64,000 nucleotides of DNA from Coleophora flavipennella (Eukaryota; Arthropoda; Insecta; Lepidoptera; Coleophoridae), in the NCBI GenBank assembly GCA_947284805.1, contig OX369267.1:932501-996500 (forward strand). The letters run 5' to 3'. A program made the translations under genes and the position numbers. Of the stretch, positions 10,867 through 21,753 are shown one piece after another. The notes beneath the pieces are model-generated. The model searched no databases. It was not told where the DNA came from and saw only the letters and a program-made list of their open reading frames with translations. Position 1 is the stretch's first letter, and each line of letters starts with the position of its first letter.

Positions 10867-12365
10867 ACTTGGAGCTCAATATTTAAGAATGCTTTATGAC
10901 TCATTTTATATGACCTAACGATACCCACCCCACACGAGGGGGTTCAAAAAATAATCGTCCATGTAGGGGAAAATATTTTTTGGGTATATACTTACTTATT
11001 GACTTCAGATTTCATTTCGGGTCAAATTTTACATTTGTACTACACATTACTGTAAATTACGTTACGTAGTAAAAGTCTTTATTCTTTGCTGTAAGTCTTT
11101 CATTAGACAGGTAAGTAGCAAAGAAAATTGACTATGTATGACATACGGATATGACGAATTTATAAGGTTTCCGTTGGTTATCACTTTAGCTACGGAAGTC
11201 TTAAAATAAAAAAAATGATTAAAAAAATATATAAGACAGTTTATCTGACCAGGAATTCTAGTTACGTGTCTTTTTACACGACTGACTGCCCACATAAAAA
11301 CGGGGTGTATTGTTTTTGAACATATCTATCGTTTAAATATTTTAGGGTTCCGAAGTCAACAAGGAACCCTTATAGTTTCGCCATGTCTGTCTGTCTGTCC
11401 GCGGCTTAGCTCAGAAACTATATTACTACTAGAATTCTGTAATTTGGCATGGGTATATTTTATATATACTAAACCAACCAAGTGTTACAATAAAATCTTG
11501 AAAAAAAAGTTTTTTAGGGTACCTACCTCGTGTGGGGGATCGTTGAATAGAACTTTTAAAACTAAAGCCATTTTTCGATTCAAGGATCGGTTTGCGAAAT
11601 ATTAAGCTTTAAAGTGCAATTTTTTGTTAGAGACGAGTGCCATATACCAGCTAAACCGCTACTTCAGGACATCTGAAAAAAAAATGAAAATAGTAGGATA
11701 TTTATTCAATTTAAAAGGAAAACTATCACGGCTAAGTAGGCTTTCTTAGTTTACGTGTAATAATCGAAGGTGTGCAGTTAGATTTGTAAAAATTTCATAG
11801 ATTTTCTATACAAAATATTCTATTACCAATTGCAAAAATAAATTTGTTTTTTAAAATATACATTAATTTTCTGAAAAGACCACGGATTACGAAGTAACTA
11901 TTTAGTAATCTGTGCCACGGAATCCTACTTTGCGCGAGTTCGACTCGCACTTGGCCTGTTTTTTTGCATAATGCAGGACAAGTGATGGATGTGTTTTTGA
12001 AGCGCTGTCTCGTATATTAATATTAGGTTGAGACGCTACCGACACCGTTTTTTGGTCCTTCGATCGGACCTTTAGTTTAGAACTGTAAGGAGTAAGACTG
12101 TGTAGAGCCCACTGCGGTTCAAGTCTCTGGCCAAGTAGAAGGTCGAGGGGTTATTGTATTCTAGCGCCGTACTTTGTAGGTATTTATAGATTTTGTCCTT
12201 GAAAGGACAACTCCGTCTGCCGCCGGCCGGTTGGCGGCCTGGCGGGCTGGCGGCGAGACGGGACGAGGCGGCAACGCTTCTCTACGGTGAAGTTAGAAAC
12301 ATGCTTTTGATGTTTTCTTCACAATGGACTTTTTGACTTGTCAATAATTGAAACGCTAAACACGT
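10867..12365. other. Gene-free repeat debris
   Basis: No gene. A fragment at 11340-11450 starts TTAGGGTTCCGAAGTCAACA and has GTCTGTCTGTCTGTCC; 11930-11960 ends in GACTCGCACTTGGCCTG, the end of the repeat family described at 3025-3350. Around 12190-12260 there is a GC-rich block of CGGCC/GGCGG words of unknown origin. Confidence 0.45.
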
Positions 12366-12612
12366 TAAAAAACCGACTTCCATCGCAACAACTTAGTACA
12401 TTTTTGCATTATTATTTTTGGTTTTTGTTAATTTACTACTGAAGTACTAAACCGATTTTGATAAAACTTTTATGGGACCACACGGGGAGCACTAGCTTTG
12501 AAATAAAAAAAGAATAATAAAAATCGGTTCACCCAGTAAAAAGTTCTGAGGTAACACACATAAAAAAACTGACGAATTGAGAACCTCCTCCTTTTTTGGA
12601 AGTCGCTTGAAA
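12366..12612. mobile_element. Short element with AAACCGACTTC / GAAGTCGxTT ends
   Basis: AAAAACCGACTTCCATC at the left and CTCCTTTTTTGGAAGTCGCTT at the right form inverted ends around about 250 bp of non-coding sequence. A second copy with the same ends lies at 61636-61825 and a right-end fragment at 14281-14307. Class unknown. Confidence 0.6.
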
Positions 12613-12824
12613 AAACAACATTAGGCTTTCATGAGTTTATTAATTATTTTCAAGTAGGTACCTACTTATTTACGATACCTACACCTATTGCTAAAAGAAG
12701 CGTGTAATTAATTACCTAGAGGCATGTAAGTAACTTATGGAGAAATCTATTATGAAATCAGTTAAGGTTAACTAGATTGGCAACAGTGATAATAAAAGCA
12801 ATGTTTAAGGCTTAAAGATGACTG

Positions 12825-13255
12825 AATCCAAGCAAGTTGATACGTGTTAAAATAATATCGAACATAAATCTATTCATTTTAAGTTACGTGCGACTGTTAC
12901 GTTGAAACCGAACGCCCAATTCTTGATTTTTACATGTTTTTATTATTTTACTTCACTTTCAAATAAGTTAAAAAAATGTGTTCAATCAAAATGAAAGGTT
13001 AGTCACCGATTTTTGTGTGTTGGTTTCATTTAACATTAACTATTTGTTTTCGAGAAATTTTGCAATTAACGCCAAAAACCGTGGCATACAGTTTATTTTT
13101 TTTTACATCAAAAGTGGTAATATTTTTAAAATTGTATTCAATTTAATCGTTTTTTTTTTATTACTTTAAGTATATTATGTATTTCTTCCATAGTGATAGC
13201 TTAACACAGTCTTTCAATAATTTGAATTGAATATTGTCATTTGACCCATCTTAAC
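12825..13255. repeat. Arm of a long inverted repeat (partner 4817-5250)
   Basis: Inverted counterpart of 4817-5250, about 7.6 kb away. The arms enclose the LINE, the satellite array and the mariner element. A long T run at 13148-13160 is the main length difference. Confidence 0.75.
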
Positions 13256-13582
13256 TTCTTAAGGCCTTACATATCAACAATAAATAATTTGAGGAGCACA
13301 ATATAGAAGTCATTGTTAAGGAGGGTTCATCCATCATATAATAATTGTAAATTCAGTTTGCTTTTTTATTGCCTTAAAGACTTCGTATTAAGAAAATCGT
13401 CAGGAATTTAAAACATTCTGTCATCTCATATTAAGGTGAATCATTTTACATACATACACCATAAGAAAATGCCCCCCTACCTAATCCTATGTATCTAAGG
13501 TTTTGAACTTTCCTTAACTACATTAAAAATAGATAAGATTTTATTTAAAAATAAATTACGATAATTACTTTGCTTTATAAAA

Positions 13583-13866
13583 AAACCGGCCAAGTGCGAG
13601 TCAGAACCGCAAACATACTAGAGTTCCGTACCATCAAACTAGATGGCGCTAGTTTTTTTTGTATGGAGACCACTATTTTTTCACTTTTTCTAATTTTTAG
13701 TAGGTATTTGTTGTTGTAGCGTCAACATAAATACATCATCTGTGAAAATTTCAACTGTCTAGCTATCACGGTTCATGAAATACAGCCTGGTAACAGACGG
13801 ACGGACAGCGAAGTCTTAGTAATAGGGTCCCGTTTTTACCCTTTGGGTACGGAACTCTAAAAACAA
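13583..13866 (-). repeat. Interspersed repeat, CACTTGGCCGG family
   Basis: Minus-strand copy of the family at 3025-3350. On the plus strand it starts AACCGGCCAAGTGCGAGTC, contains ACAGATGATGTATTTATGT inverted, and ends at the CCCGTTTTTACCCTTTGGG block. Confidence 0.65.
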
Positions 13867-14950
13867 GGTACCTTGGCATTGTAATGTGTTTGAAATCCAA
13901 CTTACAAAACTGACCACACGATTTAATAGAGATCCTAATATTTAGGTATTTATCTTAAAATAAAAAAAAAATTGAGATTCTCACAACAAGCATTTTCATT
14001 TGATATGTCACACAATATACTATTTTGAAAAACTTTTTTTTTAATTTCTTATTAACTCCCTAAAAGTGGCACCCATGTTTAAAATTCATTTATTTACGTT
14101 ACCTACACGTCCGTCTTTGGGTCACCGACTTATCAAATTTCAACTCAATCGGTGCAGTAGTTTCCGAGCAAATTGCATGTGACAGACGGACGGACGACAG
14201 ACACACGAGTGATCCTATAAGGGTTTCGTTTTTACCTTTTTAAGGTACTAAACCCTAAAAATAAATACAGCGGAACATATAACCTCCTCCTTTTTTGAAG
14301 TCGGTTAATTATTGGCAGTAAATACAAAACAACTTATGCATATCTTAGAAAAACCTGCCGGAATTACCCAGTGCACCTTAAAGATTTTAAAAAGTGAGTT
14401 TTTGACTGTCTATGACGACGCCGACGGAAAGAACTATTTCATAGGGTTCCTCATAGCGACTACGGAACCCTAAAACCCTGGTGCTTGTCCTGGGCAAGTT
14501 GCCAATCTCTAGCCTAAAGGTAAATCATTGTAAACACATAGAAGTAAAAAAGATCTTATGATAAATTTAATCACAACACTACGACAATGCACGAGACTTT
14601 AAAAATAAACTGGGAGCATTGTACTGCAACTCCAACTGCTGGAATGACGGTGAGATACGGATCGCACCACGCGTGTGCAACAAGCATGGGCAGCATGGCT
14701 GACCGAAGGTAGGTAAATGTCCAAGTTCAATGACCGGGGTCAAGTAAAAATTATTCGACATAGCTCAGTGATTTAGCTGACAAAATAGCAATGGGCTGGC
14801 TGGAACATTTTGTCATAGTTCAAAATAGCTTGAAATCGCGCCGAATGGGCCGTCCGAGATGAGTGGAACACTGCAGGGGTCGAAAGACCTTGAGCACCAG
14901 CGGATTGGCTTACCTATTTATAAGTGGTCCTTAATTGGAGGCCCATGTCA
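13867..14950. other. Gene-free repeat debris
   Basis: No gene found. Pieces recall other repeats: GACAGACGGACGGACGACAG at about 14175, the element end CTCCTCCTTTTTTGAAGTCG at 14281-14307 and the GGGTTCC...GGAACCC blocks at 14445-14475. Confidence 0.4.
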
Positions 14951-15331
14951 CAGAGGCGTATTTACCATATGTTCAGGGGGCACTTGGTCCAGGGCGGCAA
15001 GAGGTGAGGGTCGGCCTTTTTTGGTTCTTCTTTCGCCAGTAGTAGTGGAAAAAATTCTTAGAAGAAAAAGTCGTAGTCGATTTTTTTTTAGGGATCCGTT
15101 TGGTTCACTGAAAAATAATAAAGATAGCCAAGTGCGAGTCGGGCTAGCGGTAATAAGGGTGACGAACCACCACGAACATGCAAACAGAAGGTTACAGTAA
15201 GGTGAGGTTTGTCGTGTGGCAGTACGGAACCCTTAGCGCGCAACTCCGACTCACACTTGGCCGGTTTTTTGTCGCATAGACGGGCGGATTTTTTTTGTGC
15301 CCGGGGTGCCGGATTCTTAAATACGCCTCTG
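14951..15331. mobile_element. hAT-like non-autonomous element
   Basis: CAGAGGCGTATTTA at the left is matched by TAAATACGCCTCTG at the right as inverted ends, the CAG...CTG form typical of hAT elements. The flanks CCCATGTC and CCCATATC agree at 7 of 8 positions and may be a decayed 8-bp target duplication. The interior contains part of the CACTTGGCC repeat family and no transposase. Confidence 0.65.
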
Positions 15332-15520
15332 CCCATATCCAATAGTGAAACAAGATAATTGCGGATTTAACTTCCAAAGAACGTATTCCAAATACTCCTC
15401 CACTCTTGTGTTTTTGATGATAACCTTATCTGGAATTTGTAGCGTCTAGCATCCACAATGTCATGGTCAAGAAATCGTTTTTGTCAACAAAACTTTATCT
15501 TTATCTGCACACAGGTTAAA

Positions 15521-15752
15521 CAGGTGAAACAAATTGGTGTAGGACCCGTGAACTGGGGATTCTACTCATCACACTGAACAACTTTTCCCAAGGAACCCAT
15601 TGTCAATTCTAAAAAAAATGGACCCTCCATACAAAAATGCACAAAATTGATCGATCAGCTGATCTAGCAAAGTCATAGAACAAAAGTTGTTCAGTATGAT
15701 GAGTAGAAGCCCCACCCAGTCAACGGGACCTACACCAATTTTGTTACACCTG
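15521..15752. mobile_element. Palindromic MITE, CAGGGTGTAAC family
   Basis: Degenerate left end CAGGTGAAACAAATTGGTG and right end CCAATTTTGTTACACCTG. The inner arms carry ACTGAACAACTTTTCC and GTTGTTCAGTATGATGAGT. The loop is shorter than in the copy at 2318. Confidence 0.75.
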
Positions 15753-15768
15753 TACAGGTACAAACATA

Positions 15769-16034
15769 TAGGGTGACTTTTAATTAGTTCTTGATAGCAA
15801 AGGATATGAATGTACACGTGATTACAAACATCTTTCCCAAAGCAACTATACGTCAAATCAGAAAACAAAATTTTGGTCCTCGATACATAATAAGTTATCA
15901 AAGCGGCAAAAATGTAAAAAGGACCAAATTTTTTTTGTCCATATTTGACATACAGTTTCTTTGGGAAAGTTGTTTGTAATCACGAGTACATTCATATCCT
16001 TTACTATCAAGAACTAATTAAAAGTCACCCTATA
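15769..16034. mobile_element. Palindromic MITE, TAGGGTGACTTTTAATTAG family
   Basis: The left arm TAGGGTGACTTTTAATTAG and right arm CTAATTAAAAGTCACCCTA bound a hairpin whose arms stay paired for over 80 bases (for example GGATATGAATGTACACGTG against a CACGAGTACATTCATATCC arm). TA flanks both sides. It lies directly beside the previous MITE but its ends are unrelated. Confidence 0.8.
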
Positions 16035-16613
16035 TATCCCTTTACGTACATGGCGACCAAACTATAAAAAAAACAAATATTATGGGTTTTTTATCGGAGC
16101 ATTGGACCGAGTTATCGAATAAATGTAATATACCACATACTTACGATAAATAAAGCAAGTGTAGCTTACATAAACGTATCATGTATATGTCGCAGGATAA
16201 TTTGATAATCCGTCGTTTCGCGAAAATCCTAAGAAAATTGGATACTATGGAGTAGAAAACTCCTAATAAAACCAAGTCGGACGGAGTTTAATTTTTTTGT
16301 TTCTTTTGATCTGTTAGTGTAAGACAATCAATCCCCATCAAATCTGAACTTGCATTTTTTTTCCATCCCAATACCTTTATTCCTTCGTCCCTCGATTGTA
16401 AAAATTACTTGTTTTTAAAATCTACATTATTTTTAAAGACTACGAAACCCTACTTGTGGAAAGGCACGCACTTGACTACTTTATTTATTTACATCTGGCA
16501 ACAAGGCCCATAGAAATATGAAACTTAGATAACACAAAATATATTCTGCATGAAGCTGTTTCGGTGGTATAGTCTTCAGTGCCCACGAAACCTCCGGAAC
16601 CTTCTGCCAAAAG

Positions 16614-17050
16614 TTAAGTGGGGCTTCTACTCATCATACTGAACAACTTTCCCCAAGGAACCCATAGAAAATTATTAAAAAAAAGTTGGGCGCTCCATAA
16701 AAAATTTACAGAATTGGTCATTTTTAAATTGAAAATTTGAGTGCGTTTGGATGCACCTCACTTGATAGTAAATGCCAATGCAGCCAAAGACGCAAGCTCA
16801 AATAGTGCCTATTCACTCCGGTCTTGAAGATTTCTAAATTATGCCAATCGGGGAATACAGACGCCGCAGTCCTCTCCAGGCGTTAGTACTAATATATATA
16901 CTTTGCTCCAGGTCTATGACCTGATCGATTTGTTCGCAGAGTTCAATATTTTTTTCAAATTGACTATGGGTGTCTAGGTATAATTGTTCATTACGATTAG
17001 TAGGAGCGCCATTTAACGAATCCTACTACAATTTTATTGTACCCTGTATA
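16614..17050. mobile_element. Palindromic MITE interrupted by a LINE tail
   Basis: The CAGGGTGTAAC-type MITE can be followed from GGGGCTTCTACTCATCATAC to ACAATTTTATTGTACCCTG, interrupted at 16728-16885 by the 3' end of the LINE seen at 1700 and 29216 (minus strand). The LINE piece is therefore younger than the MITE. Confidence 0.65.
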
Positions 17051-17090
17051 TCTGTGGCAGGCATATTGTATTATTATTGATAAGTCATTT

Positions 17091-17311
17091 TACAAATGGT
17101 CAGGCAAATTGTATAATTCGTCCGTATATAAACGGTCAGGTTGTAAAATGCTGTACGCAGATTGTGAAATGGCCAAGCGAATGTATGATTAGATATTTTA
17201 CAAATGGTCAGGCAAATTGTATATACTTAAACGGTCCGTATATAAACGGCCAGGCAAATTGTAAAATGCCGAATCAGGTAAATTGTAAAATGCCGTATGC
17301 AGATTGTAAAT
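17091..17311. repeat. Irregular tandem duplication of about 110 bp
   Basis: CAAATGGTCAGGCAAATTGT occurs at 17092 and again near 17201, and CCGTATATAAACGG at about 17121 and 17236. Copies of AATTGTAAAATGCCG follow the second. The 78-codon frame across it consists only of these repeats. Confidence 0.7.
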
Positions 17312-17694
17312 GAGTGAGCGAAGCGAGCGATGTTAGGTTTGGTCAGGTTTGATGTATATAACACAGTCAAAGGGGCTCCCCCTCCTGGGTAGCAGAAATC
17401 TACGTATGACATTTTATAATTTGCCCGAACATTTGTAAAACGACGAATTACACTATATGCCTGCGACATATCCGGCAAGAAACCGACAATAAAAAGGTAG
17501 GTACAACGACAAGGCACCATCCCCTCCAATAACGGCGCTGTCATGTAAATCGTCTTAGCGAAACACTTCAAGGTGAAGGCCAACGACAAAACGTTGACGC
17601 GGTCGAATCATATTATAGCCACAAGTATTTTTACTAATCGCATATATAATAATGATAAACCAGCAACAATGGGACAAAGCAAAATGTGTACCGA

Positions 17695-17752
17695 GATTCA
17701 TCATATCAGCCGGAAGATGTCCACTGTTTAATAAAGACCTCCCCAAGGATCT
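17695..17752 (-). mobile_element. RTE 3'-end fragment
   Basis: ATCATATCAGCCGGAAGATG followed by AAGACCTCCCCAAGGATC is the inverted 3' terminus of the RTE element described at 29451-30418. Only about 60 bp remain. Confidence 0.55.
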
Positions 17753-18314
17753 TTTGGAGTATGTTCTTACCTTCGAGAGTGACCCGTGCCCTAAGTAGTG
17801 GAGGCGTTAAGGGTTAAGGAGCGATGCTGAGCAGGGTGGCTAAGCCGGGGACTGCTGGAATCTGGAAGTGCAGAGCCAACGAAGGAAGAACGGCAAAAGT
17901 GGCGCAGTTGCGAAAAAGCCTATGTCCTACACGAAGTAACTAGTATCTTATCTGTGGTCCAACAGTGGATTAATACCAGCAGATGATTTGATGTTTTTAA
18001 CCACATAATATGGTAGTTGACTGCATCTAAAATAATGAAATATTGTTCCCTAAAATACTCTCCTATTAAATTTCACAAAACCTTACTCGTTTTGTTTTTC
18101 ATCAAGTCTTCAATTTTTAATCATAAAATTAGTATTATTAAAGATCATTATAGTTACTAAAGGAAATTGTCTCTATATTGACATGCCTTGCTATTTCATT
18201 CAAACTTTTTTAGAACAAAATTTTGACATATTATAAAAAGTAACATATGTTACTCAAATGACTATCTTAGGTGGTATCGATGTTCAAAGTTACTATTCAA
18301 AACAAAACCTACGT
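17753..18314. other. No gene seen
   Basis: AT-rich sequence apart from a fragment at 17935-17955 (CACGAAGTAACTAGTATCTT) that recurs near 26195 and 34640, which suggests an unclassified repeat. Confidence 0.4.
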
Positions 18315-18426
18315 TATGTGAAGTCGACCAACCCGCACTGGGCCCGCTTGGTCGACTAAGGCCCGATCGCCCAATTCAGGGTAGGCTCGAGCCCCTCGGT
18401 GGGGACGTATATGAGATGATATGATG
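18315..18426 (+). mobile_element. SINE family 2, 3' tail only
   Basis: GAAGTCGACCAACCCGCACT, then GGTCGACTAAGGCCC and CCTCGGTGGGGACGTATATG, ending in GATGATATGATGA. This is the last third of the family-2 SINE. Confidence 0.75.
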
Positions 18427-19098
18427 AAGGAAACTAGGAAGTGCAGTCATTAGGATATATCCCTGGCTACAAATGTGTCGAAGAGCACAACATTCTGATG
18501 ACCCACGGGACCTCCGTAGACTGCTCAGAAGAGAGCACACGGTAAATGAGCATATTTTCCATACAAACAATCGTGCTGCTTGTTTTGAAAACTTTTTTTT
18601 TATTCATAATTGGTAAGCCCTTGGCATCATCTCACCTGATGGTAAGTGACGATGATGCCGAAGATGGAAACGGGCTTACCAAGATTCCCCAACGCAATGG
18701 AGAACTGGCTATCTTATCTTCAAGTCCGAACACATCAATGTTACTAACACTGATGTTTGGCGGCAAGACTTAGACAAGATGGCTGTAGTTAGCCAGGCGG
18801 GCTTAGAAAATGCCCTACCACCAACCAGAGTCTTTTAATTTGACCCCACCGGGAATCGAACCCGCGACCTCCAAGTGTGAAGCGAATGGACTAACCATTA
18901 CTCCACGGAGGCGGTTATCAGCAGAATGTAGTGATCTTCGACACATTTGTACCCAGGGATCTAACCCAATGACTGCACTTCCTAGTTTCCTTACTTTTTT
19001 TATAAAAAAATTATAATTTCGTGGCTGTTTGGACCACCTCTCTGTATGAAAATGTACTGTGATAACTTAGCCAGCCCTTATTTTGTTTCAAATAGTAT
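18427..19098. mobile_element. Fold-back element split by a SINE
   Basis: The left arm AACTAGGAAGTGCAGTCATT and right arm AATGACTGCACTTCCTAGTT are inverted copies, as are the blocks GTGTCGAAGAGCAC and its partner. The SINE at 18610-18915 sits in the loop. The intact empty copy at 35620-35995 shows the same arms with a short loop, so the SINE arrived later. Confidence 0.75.
18610..18915 (-). mobile_element. tRNA-derived SINE, family 1
   Basis: Full-length minus-strand copy: tail CACTTACCATCAGGTGAGAT, body and tRNA-like head with B box GGTTCGATTCC and GTAATGGTTAGTCCATTCGC. The tail side adjoins an A/T tract. Confidence 0.85.
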
Positions 19099-19226
19099 AT
19101 ATAACTAGTTAACTGTTAATCGGTATTTCGTTATCGGTATGTATTTCGGTATTTAATAACGGTTATTAAACGGGTTACTCCTTGTTTTACTCATCTTTCG
19201 TCTCTTTCGCACACACGGCTGCACGA

Positions 19227-19384
19227 AATGGCGACCCTGCCATGTCGTCAACCTAAGCCCTAAAGCCCTTCACATCATCATACTCCAAATAGCGACCCTG
19301 CCATGTCGTCAACCTAAGCCCTAAAGCCCTTCACATCATCATACTCCAAATAGCGACCCTGCCATCTAGTCAACCTAAGCCCTA
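19227..19384. repeat. 61-bp tandem repeat, about 2.5 copies
   Basis: The unit GCGACCCTGCCATGTCGTCA plus ACCTAAGCCCTAAAGCCC and ACATCATCATACTCCAAAT is repeated without interruption. The third copy runs into the following SINE. Confidence 0.85.
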
Positions 19385-19685
19385 CACATTATCTCACATG
19401 ATGCTAAGTGACGACGATACCGAAGAAGATGGATGCGGGCTTACCAAGATTCCCCAACGCAATGGGAAACTGGCTATCTTATATTCTGCCATAAGCTGGA
19501 ACAGACCAATAAAGTTAACATTTATGTTTGGCAGCAAAACTTAGATATCTATCATATGATGGCGGGCTCAGAAAATGCCTACCACCAACCAAACAGTCTT
19601 ACAGAGTTAGACCACGCCGGGAATCGAAACCGCAAACTCCTGGTGTGAAGCTAGTGGATTAGCCATTACGCCACGAAGGCGGTCC
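19385..19685 (-). mobile_element. tRNA-derived SINE, family 1
   Basis: Diverged minus-strand copy with an A box GGCGTAATGGCTAATCCAC and B box GGTTTCGATTCCC. Confidence 0.75.
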
Positions 19686-19705
19686 TACTAATACTTGTAA
19701 TACGA

Positions 19706-19890
19706 AGCGTCGGTGGCTCAACCGGTAACGACTCGGCCCTCCTAACCAGAGGACTCAGGTACAAACCAGACGGCCAATGTCGCAATGAGTTTTTCAAAAA
19801 ACTTACATACATATACTTACGGATTGCTCGGTGAAGGAAAACATCGTGAGGAAACACGCACAACTGATTCCAGATGTGTATGAAGGTCTC
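19706..19890 (+). mobile_element. SINE family 2, partial
   Basis: Head GCGTCGGTGGCTCAACCGGT, then GACTCAGGTACAAACC, a body with AACTTACATACATATACTTA and GGTGAAGGAAAACATCGTGA. The 3' third is missing. Confidence 0.75.
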
Positions 19891-21346
19891 GTTTCACACG
19901 TCCATAGGTGTAAATCTAAATGCCCTACACGTGACCGAGAGTAATGATAAGTGCAACACCAGGCAACCGTCGTCTATCCTTTGGTAGCACGGTCGATTGT
20001 GTCACACGATAAGAAAGAAGATGTTAATTATATAAATAACATAGTGGGATTACGGGAAATATGTATCGCATGTAATCCTATTATTTTGTTTATTCGCCAC
20101 GTGTTGGGAAAAATAGTAGGACCATGAAACGATAAATATTCAAATATTAGACTACATGCAGCAATAATTGTAATTTTTGAGCCTTAAATTTTCAAATAGC
20201 GTCGTAGGAAATCAGCTAAAAAGTTACGTAGCACATGCGTTTTATCGCTGAGAAATTAGGTACCGTGAAATTGGATATTTCGTACGAATTTTACTGTATT
20301 TATCTTGATTGAATTAATGGTCCTGGTTTTGGGTTAATATTATAAAAATTTATGGTAAAGGAGACAATTCAGACAATGGATAAGAAATAATGAATTTTAC
20401 TTCAAATATTTTTCGCACAATAACCCTACGTACGAATGTTGATTCGTAAATATTATATAACATTATCATTATTTGAAATACAAAGTTAAAACATATCGTG
20501 GACTTATTATTTACTAACTTTTCATTAGCATTCCATTTGTTTAAAGGTCACTTAATTTCCGATCAATTCATAATAAAATATTACATATTACTGGACTAGA
20601 ATGTACTGTTTAATAATGAAAGTATTAATATACAATGTAAAAAAATATTTTACTCACCACGCACGCTTATACTTACTTTACTTTCCTCTAGCACGGTTTT
20701 GCTCCAAACACTTTAAAAGGTTCTGTGGCAGTCTTTATATCACATTTTAATAATTTTTTTCTGCATTGTTTTGCAACAAGTTGCTCTTCATATCTTATCT
20801 GTCCTATGTCCTTCGGACGCTCACTGATAACAAGTTATTATTCATTTGTGTATACTACACCTTATTCTATTTGACTGGAAACCTTAGTAATTAAAAGATT
20901 AAAGCTTATACATCGCCGACAGTGGCCTCAGTACAAAAAAAAGTAATCTAATTTATGGTTCATCGTTAGTTACTGGAGATTCATGGAATCATTTTGACGA
21001 TAGAAGGCCTGACTTTGGGGTGCCAAAAATAATAATGGTAGACTAATTACGAAAAATACAATAACGACAGTCATAGTCATAACCCAGAGGGAACATAAAC
21101 AAATAAAACGTATTTCTGTCCATCACTACACAACATGCAATATGTAAAAAGAAGCAGTATACAGCGACCTGCCGCTAACAATACACAAAAATATTATTAA
21201 TTATCATACAAGTTAACTACTGCCACAAATTATAAATGTATTAAGTATACTATGTAAGTAAATAAGGACACAACAAGGGGATTTAATTGTATAAAGAAAT
21301 AAAAATAGAAAAATATACGATAAATTCTATTTAAACATGAAATTTA
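19891..21346. other. AT-rich interval downstream of the ELAV-like gene
   Basis: No gene found. A fragment at 19970-20010 (TCACACGATAAGAAAGAAG side) belongs to a small repeat with copies near 61434, 62448 and 63955. The rest is AT-rich and low in complexity. It could include distal 3' UTR of the minus-strand gene if a farther polyadenylation site is used. Confidence 0.4.
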
Positions 21347-21352
21347 TTAGAG
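21347..21352 (-). terminator. Candidate polyadenylation signal of the ELAV-like gene
   Basis: AATAAA on the minus strand, about 400 bases after the stop codon of the ELAV-like frame. It is a plausible 3' end, with nothing else to support it. Confidence 0.4.
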
Positions 21353-21753
21353 ATTAAAAAACATACAATGTTTGTTTTATACAAAATAAAATACCTGGAG
21401 GGTATAGCAGCAGGGCACGTGGGGTGAGGCGGCCGTGCCCTGCTGGAGATACATACGAAATGGTGCGACAGGTCCATACATAGTCCAATAATATAATATG
21501 ATACGATAAAAAGTGGGTACACATATACGATACTGTCAAGCCAACTAAACTCACAAGATAGTCATGTCGCGCTCGCCAATATAAAACTAGGTATGTTAAA
21601 TCTTACAAAAATACTTATTAACTAATCTGAAATGCACATAGAGGATTTTGCGTCTCCACTACAAAAATATTCTGAGATTGGAATGAAATCTTTCTTAAGC
21701 TTTCGGCCCTGGAACGATCACAATGAGACAGTGTTGCAACGTCCATTGTCGTG

